From JABDQA01 sp963759125 (GTDB lineage Bacteria > Desulfobacterota > Desulfobulbia > Desulfobulbales > Desulfocapsaceae), in NCBI GenBank assembly GCA_963759125.1, contig CAVWXN010000005.1, forward strand, positions 1,116,001 through 1,180,000: DNA of 64,000 bases, read 5' to 3'. Position numbers and translations under genes: made by a program. How positions within the stretch are numbered: the first letter of the stretch is position 1; every line of letters starts with the position of its first letter. Below the pieces are notes generated by a model. The model saw nothing but the letters and a program-made list of their open reading frames with translations. It was not told where the DNA came from and did not search any database. Of the stretch, positions 43,365 to 51,818 are shown one piece after another.

Positions 43365-43835
43365 CTAGAGTCTAATGGTCATAAAGACATTGTTGGAGCT
43401 GGGGGCATAATCCGAGAATGGTCCACAATAGCTGAAACCAAATTTTTGGTAGAATTGTCTCGCCGGAACGAAAGCTTCATATGAACCGGTCTCCAGGCTC
43501 AGTCTTTTGTAGTTGCGTGTCTTCGCTTCTGAAATAATGTGGTTGAGCAGAACTGAAGCAACTCCCTCCCCCAGATGAGCCGGAGCGGTCCTCATTGATT
43601 TTAGCTCCGCATGCTGAGGGTCCAATTCTTTCAGCGCTCCGCAGCATATCAAGGTCTGTTCATCCCAGACAGTCCAAAAAGTTACTTCCGGTCTTGTTAG
43701 CGCATCAATATCGAGAGCATGGACGCAGCCTGGAGGGGTTATCTCTCTCATATGCTGAAGGTGATCCTGCAGAAAGTTAATAACCCGTTGATCTGACAAT
43801 TCATCTATTCTGATATTCAATTTATCGAGTTGCAT
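43365..43835 (-). CDS. GNAT-family N-acetyltransferase
   Basis: A 156-aa GCN5-related acetyltransferase. It has the acetyl-CoA loop MRTAPAHLGEGVASVLLNHI (R/Q-x-x-G-x-G/A pattern), the beta4-alpha3 arm (LKSMRTAP) and the C-terminal LETGSYEAFVPARQFYQKFG, then FSYCGPF and MTIRL. The arrangement fits the short PhnO/ElaA-like branch. Substrate unknown. It stands on its own. Confidence 0.9.
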   Translation of the reverse strand: MQLDKLNIRIDELSDQRVINFLQDHLQHMREITPPGCVHALDIDALTRPEVTFWTVWDEQTLICCGALKELDPQHAELKSMRTAPAHLGEGVASVLLNHIISEAKTRNYKRLSLETGSYEAFVPARQFYQKFGFSYCGPFSDYAPSSNNVFMTIRL

Positions 43836-43949
43836 GAATTAATTTTTCCTACTTATCCAGGACTATTTCTTTTTGACTTTTGCCATTTTCAGCGCGATAA
43901 TAACAGCGAACCTGAACGTTACCCTAACAGCCAATAGGGAGGTAAGGTT

Positions 43950-44141
43950 TTGAAAAAGCTTGGCTGCCCGACCCTATGCACCGCATTAGATTCTTCTCAC
44001 AATGCTCACCGTTTTTCTGGATTTGACTTATTCCAGCAATGGTTATTTCATTCTCCAGGCAGTGAGTTATTTACAATCAGTAAGCATCTTCAGCAAGCGG
44101 TTTATGTGGAAAAAGCAGTGACTGCAGAAGGTTGGTATTGA
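43950..44141 (+). CDS. possible small peptide gene, 63 aa
   Basis: A TTG at 43950 follows GGGAGG by 8 bases and opens a 63-codon frame (MKKLGCPTLCTALDSSHNAH, then FSGFDLFQQWLFHSPGSEL). It ends 43 bases before an intrinsic terminator, which argues for a short transcript here. No family is known. It could equally be a small RNA, since the peptide has no convincing fold. Confidence 0.35.
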   Translation: MKKLGCPTLCTALDSSHNAHRFSGFDLFQQWLFHSPGSELFTISKHLQQAVYVEKAVTAEGWY

Positions 44142-44183
44142 AGCATCCCACCGACGTTTAGGTTTTCTGTCCCTCCTGGGTAG

Positions 44184-44215
44184 GGGGTCGTCATTGTGGC
44201 GGCCCCTTTATTTTT
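44184..44215 (+). terminator. Rho-independent terminator
   Basis: GGGGTCG (44184-44190) pairs with CGGCCCC (44200-44206) around a 9-base loop and is followed by TTTATTTTT. This supports transcription from the left that ends here, perhaps of the candidate peptide gene at 43950. Confidence 0.7.
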
Positions 44216-44530
44216 CTCCGCTGGTTACAGTAATTTCGTTCAATAGACCGGGCCGATAAGTTGGTGCGGCCTCGATTGTTCAGATCTGAAAGTTGTGTGA
44301 AGCAGAGGTTATCAGGCTCCGCCAAGAACTTAAGATGCAGGACCTGTTTCAACCGGCCCTCAACCCGGTATTTCATGGACTTCGTTATGGTGATCTCCGC
44401 GTCGTCTTCCAGAATCTCTTGTCTTCATAGAGATACTATGATTACTTTACTAGCCACTTGACGGACAAGCCAGCCATCGGCTAAGGGAATCTGTGTGAAT
44501 TTATAACATTTTGACTGGATAGAATGAGAC

Positions 44531-45073
44531 ATGAAAGCCAATAATTTTGACTTAACTACCCATATCAGATCCGTACCCGGTTGGCCCGAGCCGCACGTGG
44601 TGTTCAGGGATATCTGCTCACTTCTGGAGGATAGAAAGGTATTTAGACAGGTCATAGACCTTTTCGTGGAGCGTTACCGCGAGATTAAGATCGACGCCGT
44701 CGTCGGCATCGATGCACGGGGCTTCATTATCGGTTCACCCATGGCCTATCTGCTCGATGTCGGTTTCATTCCCGTCCGGAAGAAGGGGAAACTGCCGGGA
44801 GAAACCATATCCGAGGCCTACGAACTCGAATACGGTCAGGCGGAGGTCGAGGTTCAGACCGCCTGGCTCAGAGAGGGACACAATGTCGTGCTCGTTGACG
44901 ATCTGATCGCCACCGGCGGCACCATGGTTGCGGCTCTCAGTCTGCTGCAGCGAATCGGTGTCGATGTGGTGGAAAGCAGCGCGATAATTGATCTGCCGGA
45001 TCTTGGCGGTAGCAGGAAAATCGCAGAGATGGGGGTCAAGGTGCACACCTTTTGCGAGTTTGACGGACACTGA
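44531..45073 (+). CDS. apt: adenine phosphoribosyltransferase
   Basis: A 180-aa type I phosphoribosyltransferase that makes AMP from adenine and PRPP. Motifs: GWPEPHVVFRDICSLLEDRK (Apt-specific hood), AVVGIDARGFIIGSPMAYLL, KKGKLPGETISEAYELEYG and the PRPP loop NVVLVDDLIATGGTM. The length is normal. It lies convergent to a nucleoside uptake operon (45121-50413), which fits a shared purine salvage role. A dyad between the two stop codons may terminate both. Confidence 0.97.
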   Translation: MKANNFDLTTHIRSVPGWPEPHVVFRDICSLLEDRKVFRQVIDLFVERYREIKIDAVVGIDARGFIIGSPMAYLLDVGFIPVRKKGKLPGETISEAYELEYGQAEVEVQTAWLREGHNVVLVDDLIATGGTMVAALSLLQRIGVDVVESSAIIDLPDLGGSRKIAEMGVKVHTFCEFDGH

Positions 45074-45079
45074 TGGCAT

Positions 45080-45096
45080 TGTCTGACAGTCAGACA
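45080..45096. terminator. dyad between convergent apt and transporter operon
   Basis: TGTCTGACAGTCAGACA folds with stem TGTCTG/CAGACA and loop ACAGT, in the 48-base gap between convergent genes. There is no T-run, so as an intrinsic terminator it is weak. It may still protect mRNA ends or block read-through. Confidence 0.4.
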
Positions 45097-45120
45097 AACC
45101 TCAGAGATGTCAGGCTGTTC

Positions 45121-46047
45121 CTACAGCTCCCGATAAAAAGGTATGCCGAGATCCGCAGGAGAAGCCGATTTTCGATGGTTTGAGGAAGCGGAAACCAGTA
45201 CCAGCACGCCGATGGTCAGCAGATAAGGCAACATCTTTAAGACATAAGATGGAATCAGATCCATCGAAGTGGCCTGAAAGTAGAATTGCAGGGCTGTCAG
45301 CCCCCCAAAAAGCAAGGCCCCGAAAAACGCCAGCAGGGGATTCCAGGTACAGAATATGATCATGGCAATGGCGATCCATCCCTGTCCACCGGTCATGGTT
45401 TCTTTCCATCCCGGAGTGTAGGAAAGGGAAAGGTAGGTGCCGGCAAGACCGGCGAAAAGGCCGCCGACAAAGACAGAGAGTGTACGCGTAAGCTCCACGT
45501 TGACACCTGCCACATCGGCTGATCGCGCATCCTCGCCCACCGCCCGCAACACCAGTCCGGTACGCGTTCTGAACAGGACAAACCAGACCAGCGGGACCAG
45601 CAGATAGGCTGCATAGGCAAACGGGCTCTGGTTGAAAAAAACCTCACCAATTACCGGAATATCAGAGAGGTAGGGGATCGGCAGTTGGCGGATGCGTACT
45701 CCCGTCTGTCCGATGAGCGGCCTGCCAAGAAAATTGGCCAGACCGGTTCCAAGTATGGTCAGCGCCAGTCCGCTCAGCACCTGGTTGGAACGCAGGGCAA
45801 TGGTGAAAAAGGCATGCACCAGCGACAACGCTCCGCCAGCAAGGGTTCCGGCTGCCACCGCAAGCATCGGAGACTGAGTGAAATGACCGGCGGCAAAACC
45901 GGCCAGGGCGCCGACCAGCATCATTCCCTCGATTCCCAGGTTGAGCACGCCGCTGCGCTCGGTGATGATGCCGCCAACTGTGGCCAGCAGAACCGCCACC
46001 GATGATTTGATCGAAATCTGGGCGATAAAGGTCAGGTCTTCGATCAT
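45121..46047 (-). CDS. BMP-type nucleoside ABC transporter permease 2
   Basis: A 308-aa inner-membrane permease of the BMP/branched-chain-like class. It opens with a helix carrying the ABC2 signature (TERSGVLNLGIEGMMLVGAL near 30-50), then several helices, and an EAA-like loop (AVGEDARSADVAGVNVELTR) near 195. The last helix ends in MLPYLLTIGVLVLVSASS. It pairs with the permease at 46044-47117, which it overlaps by 4 bases. Homologous systems (for example NupQ of Bacillus-type nucleoside transporters) import purine nucleosides. Confidence 0.93.
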   Translation of the reverse strand: MIEDLTFIAQISIKSSVAVLLATVGGIITERSGVLNLGIEGMMLVGALAGFAAGHFTQSPMLAVAAGTLAGGALSLVHAFFTIALRSNQVLSGLALTILGTGLANFLGRPLIGQTGVRIRQLPIPYLSDIPVIGEVFFNQSPFAYAAYLLVPLVWFVLFRTRTGLVLRAVGEDARSADVAGVNVELTRTLSVFVGGLFAGLAGTYLSLSYTPGWKETMTGGQGWIAIAMIIFCTWNPLLAFFGALLFGGLTALQFYFQATSMDLIPSYVLKMLPYLLTIGVLVLVSASSNHRKSASPADLGIPFYREL

Positions 46048-47117
46048 GATGGTACCTCGGAGCGGCTGGAAATCGTCAACCTATATCTCGCCAGCGTCTG
46101 TCCGGCAAACAGACCGAAGAGAAGAGCCCCTTCCAGAATCAGACTTATGCTGGAGGGCAGCCCGAGTACCGACTGGAGCTGTTCACCCCCGACAAAGAGG
46201 GCACCCAGCAGGATGGCTGCAAAGGGAACCGCCAGGGGGTTGAGTCCGGCCAGCCAGGCCACGATAATACCGTCATATCCGTAGCCGACCGCAAGCCCGG
46301 TCTGCAACCGGTAATGAATACCGCACACTTCAGTCATCCCGGCCATTCCCGCAAAGGCACCGGAAAGTGCCATAACAGTCAGGATCTTGCCGGTCACATT
46401 AAATCCCGCATAGTGAGCGGCCCGCTGCTCCTTACCGATAACCTGGACCTGGTACCCCCAGATGGATTTCTTCAGCAGATAATAGAGGAAACCTGCACAG
46501 AGCAGAGCCAGGGGAAAACCGATGCTGATCCGGGTGCCGGCAAAACGGACGAGCTGGGCCGCCTCAGGAATCTGGGCAGTACCGGGAAAACCGAATCCGG
46601 CAGGATCCCGCCAGGGACCATAAAAAAGATGCTCCATATAGATAATGGCGACATAGTTGAGCAGCAGGGTCGTGAGAATCTCGTTAACCCTGAATTTCGC
46701 CCGGAGCAGTGCGGGAATGAGCGACCAGACCATGCCGCCCAGCGCCGAGGCGGCGAGCACCAGGGGGATAAGGAGCCAACCCTCTAGACCGGGAAAAAGA
46801 AAAAGGGCCGTTCCGGCGGCACAGATTCCGCCCCACACCAACTGCCCCTCGGCTCCGATATTCCAGAGCATCATGGTGGCAGCCGTGGCCACGGCAAGAC
46901 CGGTGAAAATCAGCGGCGTAGCTTTGACGAGAACTTCTGAAAAGGCATCAAGCGAGCTGAAAACCCCCTTGCCCATGGCCGTATATGCGGTCAGGGGGTT
47001 GACGCCGAGAGCGGCGAAGATCACCCAGCCAACCACTAAGGCAATAACCACCGCAGAGGAGGTGGCGACTGCTCCCTGATAACGGAGTGGCTGGGTGCGT
47101 TTCGCCACTCTGATCAT
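46044..47117 (-). CDS. BMP-type nucleoside ABC transporter permease 1
   Basis: A 357-aa permease with about ten helices. It has the class marker LMLWNIGAEGQLVWGGICAA (actual start MMLWNIGAEG near 83), FRVNEILTTLLLNYVAIIY and an EAA-like cytoplasmic loop (IGKEQRAAHYAGFNVTGK). It overlaps its partner permease and the ATPase by 4 bases at each end, so translation is coupled. It is the larger of the two permeases, as usual for this transporter class. Confidence 0.93.
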   Translation of the reverse strand: MIRVAKRTQPLRYQGAVATSSAVVIALVVGWVIFAALGVNPLTAYTAMGKGVFSSLDAFSEVLVKATPLIFTGLAVATAATMMLWNIGAEGQLVWGGICAAGTALFLFPGLEGWLLIPLVLAASALGGMVWSLIPALLRAKFRVNEILTTLLLNYVAIIYMEHLFYGPWRDPAGFGFPGTAQIPEAAQLVRFAGTRISIGFPLALLCAGFLYYLLKKSIWGYQVQVIGKEQRAAHYAGFNVTGKILTVMALSGAFAGMAGMTEVCGIHYRLQTGLAVGYGYDGIIVAWLAGLNPLAVPFAAILLGALFVGGEQLQSVLGLPSSISLILEGALLFGLFAGQTLARYRLTISSRSEVPS

Positions 47118-48622
47118 GAGCGCACCCCGGCCATCAACAGGCCTACCCGGTCAACCCGGTCATTGTCGTGGGCGTCGATGATCTCGAGGATGCGACCGTT
47201 GAAAATCACCCCGATGCGATCAGAGAGCGACAGAACTTCCTTGAGATCTCCAGTAATCAGCAGCACTCCGGCCTTCTCACGGCATTCGAGCAGCGCCTTC
47301 CAGATATCTTCCGTTGCTGAAATGTCCAATCCCTGGGTGGGTTGTTCCGCAATAAACAGCTTTGCCTTTCTGGTCAATTCCCTCGCCAGAATGACTTTTT
47401 GCAGATTCCCGCCGGAAAGCGACCCGGCCCGGTCTTCGCTTGACCCCACTTTTATGTTATGATCGCCGATGGCGCGGGTTCCGTCAGCTGCCATTTTTTC
47501 TCTGTCCAGCTGCAGTCCTGCCAATCCGGATCTATAGGCCTGGAGACGCGTCAAGCCAAAGTTTTCAGCAATGGACATGGAACCAACGGAGCCCGAGTGA
47601 TACCGATCTTCGGGAACATAGGCAATCTCTCCGGCGGAGGCCGCTGCCCACTCCCGCGCTGTATAGCTTGTTCCGTCAAAGGTTATGGTTCCTGCCGCGG
47701 CCCTGGAGAGCCCGGCAATAGCTGACACCAAAGCGGCCTGTCCATTTCCGGCAACACCAATAATGGAGAAAATCTCACCCTTTCTGATTTCAAAGGTTAC
47801 CTCTTTAAAGGAAGGTCCCCCGGATGAGCTCTCTCCGCTAAACCCATCCAGGGCCAGCACCGTCTCACCAACGGCCACCTCCTTTTTATCGACACGAAGC
47901 ACGACATCACGGCCAACCATCAGCCGGGCCAGCTGCTGACGGGACATCTGCCTGGCATCGATACGCTCGGAAATAATGAGCCGCCCCTTGCGCATAATTG
48001 AAATATCGTCGGCAAGTTTCAGCACCTCCTCCAGTTTGTGGGTGATGAGCACGATCGTCTTGCCTTCACTGCGCAGCCGATCGATGATCACAAAAAGCGC
48101 GTCAACCTCGGGAGGGGTCAGGACTGAAGTGGGTTCATCGAAAATCAGTACTTCGGCATCGAGCATGAGCAGCTTGATAATCTCCACCCGCTGCCTCTCA
48201 CCCATGGACAGCTCGAAAATCCTCTTTTCCGGAGCGACAGCAAGCCCGTATTGTTCGGCCGTCTTCCTGATCTCAGAATCCACATCTCTGCGGCCATGCT
48301 TCTTGCCAACCGTAAGCGCCAGGTTCTCGGCGACGCTCATCGATTCGATCAGCATGAAACGCTGATAGACCATACCGATGCCGTGATCCAGCGCTTTCGC
48401 CGGAGAGCTGAAGGTGACCTCTTGGCCATGCATCATCACGGTACCCTGGTCAGCGCCGTAGCGTCCGGCAAGAATGGACATCAGGGTGGATTTGCCGGCC
48501 CCGTTTTCACCAAGCAGGGCATGCACCCTGCCGGGGAAAAGGTCGAGATCCACCTCACGATTGGCCCAAACCGGGCCAAACCGCTTTGATAAACCGCGCA
48601 GAGAGATAACCGGCTCAGACAT
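47114..48622 (-). CDS. BMP-type nucleoside ABC transporter ATPase (double domain)
   Basis: A 502-aa protein with two ABC cassettes. The first has Walker A GENGAGKST near 38-46, the signature LSMGERQRVEI and Walker B VLIFDEPTSVLTPPE. The second has a degenerate P-loop (VAGNGQAALVSAI, no Lys-Ser/Thr), the signature LSGGNLQKVILAREL and IAEQPTQGLDI. A strong first site with a weak second is typical of the ribose/BMP family. It lies 3 bases downstream of the phosphoribosyltransferase gene and overlaps the permease gene by 4. Confidence 0.95.
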   Translation of the reverse strand: MSEPVISLRGLSKRFGPVWANREVDLDLFPGRVHALLGENGAGKSTLMSILAGRYGADQGTVMMHGQEVTFSSPAKALDHGIGMVYQRFMLIESMSVAENLALTVGKKHGRRDVDSEIRKTAEQYGLAVAPEKRIFELSMGERQRVEIIKLLMLDAEVLIFDEPTSVLTPPEVDALFVIIDRLRSEGKTIVLITHKLEEVLKLADDISIMRKGRLIISERIDARQMSRQQLARLMVGRDVVLRVDKKEVAVGETVLALDGFSGESSSGGPSFKEVTFEIRKGEIFSIIGVAGNGQAALVSAIAGLSRAAAGTITFDGTSYTAREWAAASAGEIAYVPEDRYHSGSVGSMSIAENFGLTRLQAYRSGLAGLQLDREKMAADGTRAIGDHNIKVGSSEDRAGSLSGGNLQKVILARELTRKAKLFIAEQPTQGLDISATEDIWKALLECREKAGVLLITGDLKEVLSLSDRIGVIFNGRILEIIDAHDNDRVDRVGLLMAGVRS

Positions 48623-48625
48623 GGA

Positions 48626-49276
48626 TTAGGACATTACTGCCTGCGGAAGCGGAAGTGTGGCAAGACCATGGACGGGAGCGGGAAGACGCACACCTGCGTC
48701 CCCTTCGGTTGCTGCACAGAAAATGCCGTGTACTTTGGGAACACCAAGGCCGGCCCGGGCTGCGGCTTCCTCGAGTATTTCATAGAGACCGAGGACGGTG
48801 CCACCGGTGCTTACCACATCATCGATGATGATATAGCCGTTCCGAGCTGAGGCGAGCAGCTGCATATCCCGCTCGTAGAGGGCCAGAAATTTATCGCCGC
48901 TGGTAATGGAATCGGCCCCGACCTGGATAACCGGTCTGCGCTCCACCTCCATATGCGGTTTGATGCGGTTGTAAGCGACAGCCACCGCCTCGAGGCCTAG
49001 TTCGGAGGAAACCACCTGGGTCAGCTGCAGGGCCTTTTCCACGGCAGTGAGCACCACCACTGATTGATAATCAACGACTTGGCGGCGAATTATGTCGGCA
49101 AGCAATCGTCCCAGATCGTGGTTGAGCCTGGTCTGGCCGACGAGATTGAACGAGGCAATACGGATATGCCCATCACGGGCGGGGACAAGGACATAGGGAA
49201 TTTCCACAGCGTAGCCCAGCCCGTCAACCTGCAGACGGTACTTTTCCCCAGATTCTTTACTGTCAAGTACGTCCAT
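48626..49276 (-). CDS. purine/xanthine-type phosphoribosyltransferase in the transporter operon
   Basis: A 216-aa type I phosphoribosyltransferase. It has the acidic PRPP motif YIIIDDVVSTGGTVLGLYEI near residues 149-168 and the flexible loop region KFLALYERDMQLLASARNG. The C-terminus is short and Cys-containing (GIFCAATEGDAGV). It is close to the Apt/Xpt/PurR-like group, but a base preference cannot be read from the sequence. Placed between the binding protein and the ATPase of a nucleoside uptake system, it probably captures imported or released purine bases as nucleotides. Confidence 0.88.
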   Translation of the reverse strand: MDVLDSKESGEKYRLQVDGLGYAVEIPYVLVPARDGHIRIASFNLVGQTRLNHDLGRLLADIIRRQVVDYQSVVVLTAVEKALQLTQVVSSELGLEAVAVAYNRIKPHMEVERRPVIQVGADSITSGDKFLALYERDMQLLASARNGYIIIDDVVSTGGTVLGLYEILEEAAARAGLGVPKVHGIFCAATEGDAGVRLPAPVHGLATLPLPQAVMS

Positions 49277-49306
49277 ATTGCCTCCGTTGCAGAGAGCCTA
49301 AACGGG

Positions 49307-50413
49307 CTACTCCGGGATCTTGCCCGACACGCCTTTGACCAGAACCCTCATGGTCAGCAGATCCTGATCCGTGGCCTTGGCGCCGGCCTTCCAGAGCTCT
49401 TTCCCGTCCTGATCCAGAACCGGTCCGGCAAAGATATTGTCCTCACCTTTGGCAAGCTTGGCCTGCTCGGCCAGGACCTTCTCCCTTACCTCGGCGGGAA
49501 CGCTGTCGTTGAAGGATGACAGGATAATACCCTCATCTTCCATACCGCCCCAGTACGGGGTGTTGTTCCAGGTACCGTCCATGACCTGCTGGACCGCCTT
49601 TTCATACCACTGTCCCCAGTTCCAGGTAGTTGACACCAGGGCGCAGTCAACACCGTATTTGGCAACGTCTTCACCGTACCCGATGGCAGGGATACCGGCC
49701 GCGCAGGCTGCCGCTGCAGAGTCCGGGGTGTCGGCCATCTGCCGGATCAGGTCGTGCTTTCTGGCAATGAGGGTTTCTGCCAGGGTTGTCTCGTTGGCAG
49801 CATCTCGCCAGGACTTGAGCCAGACGATGGTGTTGAGCTTGTTCTCATCGTATTCCAAGCCGGCTTCATCCAGTCCTTTCTTCAGTCCGATGGTAAAGGC
49901 GTTGATACCGCGGATCGGCTCAGGGATCGGCTGGGTGGCGACGGTTCCTACCTTTTTGAAACCCATCAGACCGGCCATGTACCCGGCCAGATACTCGCCC
50001 TGGTACATGCGCTCGAAATAGTTGCGCATATTCTCAGACGATTTGAAACCTGAGCAGTGCTCGAATTTGATATTCGGATAATCCTTGGCAACGGCCAGGA
50101 GGGGGTCCATGTGTTCAAAGGTGGTCCCGAAGATAATGTCATATCCCTTCTTTGCATAATCGCGAAAAACGCGCTCGGCATCCGCTGCCAGAACCTTCTC
50201 CGTATAGGAAACTTCAATCTTGTCCCCCATCTTCTCCTGCAGATATTTGATGCCGTTATAGTGGGAGGTGGTCCATCCCTGATCATCAATGGTCCACAGA
50301 AGGGCAAAGGCAACCTTCAGCTTCTTGTCCTTCGCCGAAACATCCGGAGCCTGCGACCAGCTCAGCCCCATTACCAGTACAGCCAGAATCACCGAAAAAG
50401 CTTTCGAAAACAT
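49307..50413 (-). CDS. BMP-family purine nucleoside-binding protein
   Basis: A 368-aa periplasmic binding protein. Signal peptide at 1-27 (ending DVSA), AAGGAGG 7 bases before the ATG. The BMP family pattern is clear: KVAFALLWTIDDQGWTTSHY, then GYDIIFGTTFEHMDPLLAVA, FEHCSGFK, YLAGYMAGLMGFKKVGTVAT and INAFTIGLKKG. No lipobox Cys follows the signal, so it is probably a soluble periplasmic protein. It is first in the operon and carries the structured leader upstream. Confidence 0.95.
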   Translation of the reverse strand: MFSKAFSVILAVLVMGLSWSQAPDVSAKDKKLKVAFALLWTIDDQGWTTSHYNGIKYLQEKMGDKIEVSYTEKVLAADAERVFRDYAKKGYDIIFGTTFEHMDPLLAVAKDYPNIKFEHCSGFKSSENMRNYFERMYQGEYLAGYMAGLMGFKKVGTVATQPIPEPIRGINAFTIGLKKGLDEAGLEYDENKLNTIVWLKSWRDAANETTLAETLIARKHDLIRQMADTPDSAAAACAAGIPAIGYGEDVAKYGVDCALVSTTWNWGQWYEKAVQQVMDGTWNNTPYWGGMEDEGIILSSFNDSVPAEVREKVLAEQAKLAKGEDNIFAGPVLDQDGKELWKAGAKATDQDLLTMRVLVKGVSGKIPE

Positions 50414-50807
50414 GCTAACCTCCTTGAAATATTAATATAAAAAGAACAAACATCACGTGTCCACAATGGAACTCAGTAAGGAATTGAACAAACTAAGTTC
50501 AAAGAAAATAACCCGGCTCGGGTGAGCCATCAACACCTTATTTACCTTACGGTATCGCCTCCTTCTAACCGGGCGCCTGCGCCTTGGTTCCGGTTGGTGA
50601 CCGATCTGTTTTTGATGATTCAGGTTGACCTGCCGGCAGCAGGCGGGAGCGCCACTTTCTGACTCTCTATCATCACTATTGAGTCTTCAATGCCACCTGT
50701 AAATGTTGCTTATCAATATACAGCAAAACATGTTACATCTTCCTCACTCAACGGGTCTTTTTAGCCGAGATAAACCTGTATCGTTCAGAAGGGGCAGGTT
50801 CAAGAAA
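50414..50807. other. leader region of the nucleoside operon
   Basis: No gene seen. On the minus strand, the roughly 180 bases before the binding-protein gene can form several hairpins: GGCGCAGGCGCC, an AACCGG/CCGGTT pair around it, TACCGTAAGGTA, and the switch described separately. GCCTGCTGCCGGCAGG is a further palindrome (near 50628-50643). I could not match the set to a known riboswitch class. Confidence 0.45.
50504..50528 (-). promoter_or_regulatory. mutually exclusive hairpins, possible attenuator or riboswitch platform
   Basis: On the minus strand GGCTCACCCGAGCC and ACCCGAGCCGGGT share bases and cannot form together. The second (arms ACCCG/CGGGT) is followed by TTATTTTCTTT like an intrinsic terminator. 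This is the layout of an attenuator for the nucleoside operon that starts about 90 bases downstream. The ligand and aptamer are unidentified. Confidence 0.45.
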
Positions 50808-51701
50808 ATGCCATTACAAGTATCTCCTTATCTGCTTTTATGCCTGACCAGCCTGTTCTGGAGTTTGAATCTGATCATCGGTAAGGTGCTCGCGGGAGCT
50901 GTTCCACCGGCAACCCTGAGCTTCTTCAGATGGCTGCCGGCCTTTATTTTCTTCGCGATAGTCTATGGTAAAAACCTGAGGGACGGATACCGGGTATTGA
51001 GAGCGCATCCAATGCTTGTTTTATTGCTGGGGGCGACCGGTTACAGCATAAACTCCATAACCGTTTATGAGGCCGTAGCCCACTCAACAACAATTAACAT
51101 CTCGTTCATCAATGCCTTCAACCCGGTTCTGATTGCCATTACCGGTTATATCATGTATCGCTATCCGGTTTCGGGGAGGCAGGCTCTCGGTTTCTTCATT
51201 TCCCTGATCGGTGTTACCATCATCATATTCAGAGGTGAATTTTCCAGATTATTGGCCTTGCAGACCAATATCGGTGATCTCTTCATGTTGATCAGTATAT
51301 CGATATGGTCGGTGCATACGGTTGTCTATAAAAACAAGTCACACCTCTTCAATAGCCGCACAATCTTTCTGCTTATGATGATGGCTGGCTTAGCCGTCAC
51401 TCTGCCATTTGCCGTGCTCGAGGGGCATCTAAGTGATTGGCTATGGGCCCGGCAGATTCAGCCGCACCATATCTGGGCGATTCTGGCACTCACCATATTT
51501 CCCTCGGTGCTGGCCATACTGTTCTGGAATTATGCGCTGACCAAGATTTCGGCGAACCAGGTGGCCATATTTCAATACCTCATCCCGGTGTATACAACAA
51601 TAATCTCAATCATATTTCTGGGTGAGCATCTGCAGTTGTTTCACCTTTGCGGAGGAGTTTTGATACTGGCCGGTGTCTTGCTGGTTTCAATTTTCCGCTG
51701 A
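50808..51701 (+). CDS. EamA/DMT-family transporter
   Basis: A 297-aa membrane protein with ten helices in two EamA repeats (CLTSLFWSLNLIIGKVLAG, GATGYSINSITVYEAVAHST and FNPVLIAITGYIMYR; repeat two from ISIWSVHTVVYKN to FLGEHLQLFHLCGGVLILAG). ATG 50808 is taken as start; the extended in-frame start at 50703 adds an unlikely 35-residue lead. Substrates in this superfamily include amino acids and metabolites. It runs divergently from the nucleoside operon. Confidence 0.93.
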   Translation: MPLQVSPYLLLCLTSLFWSLNLIIGKVLAGAVPPATLSFFRWLPAFIFFAIVYGKNLRDGYRVLRAHPMLVLLLGATGYSINSITVYEAVAHSTTINISFINAFNPVLIAITGYIMYRYPVSGRQALGFFISLIGVTIIIFRGEFSRLLALQTNIGDLFMLISISIWSVHTVVYKNKSHLFNSRTIFLLMMMAGLAVTLPFAVLEGHLSDWLWARQIQPHHIWAILALTIFPSVLAILFWNYALTKISANQVAIFQYLIPVYTTIISIIFLGEHLQLFHLCGGVLILAGVLLVSIFR

Positions 51702-51818
51702 TAGCAACATGAGGTACCTGCACCCTTGCTGAGAAGCCTGCTTTTTATGTTAAGAGAAGACAATAAAACGGGTTGGGAAATTCAGGCAGTTGCGGCCCTG
51801 ACTGCAACTACGGTCATA

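Larger units (their letters stand above)
43836..44530. other. sparse region with one possible small gene and a terminator
   Basis: Apart from the candidate peptide (43950-44141) and its terminator, nothing is supported. An antisense frame near 44220-44440 reads QEILEDDAEITITKSMKYRV on the minus strand, without start or recognisable family. Confidence 0.4.

Noticed and set aside
49437..50021. 194-codon frame antisense to the BMP-binding protein
   Set aside because: Ser/Ala-rich, typical of an antisense shadow.
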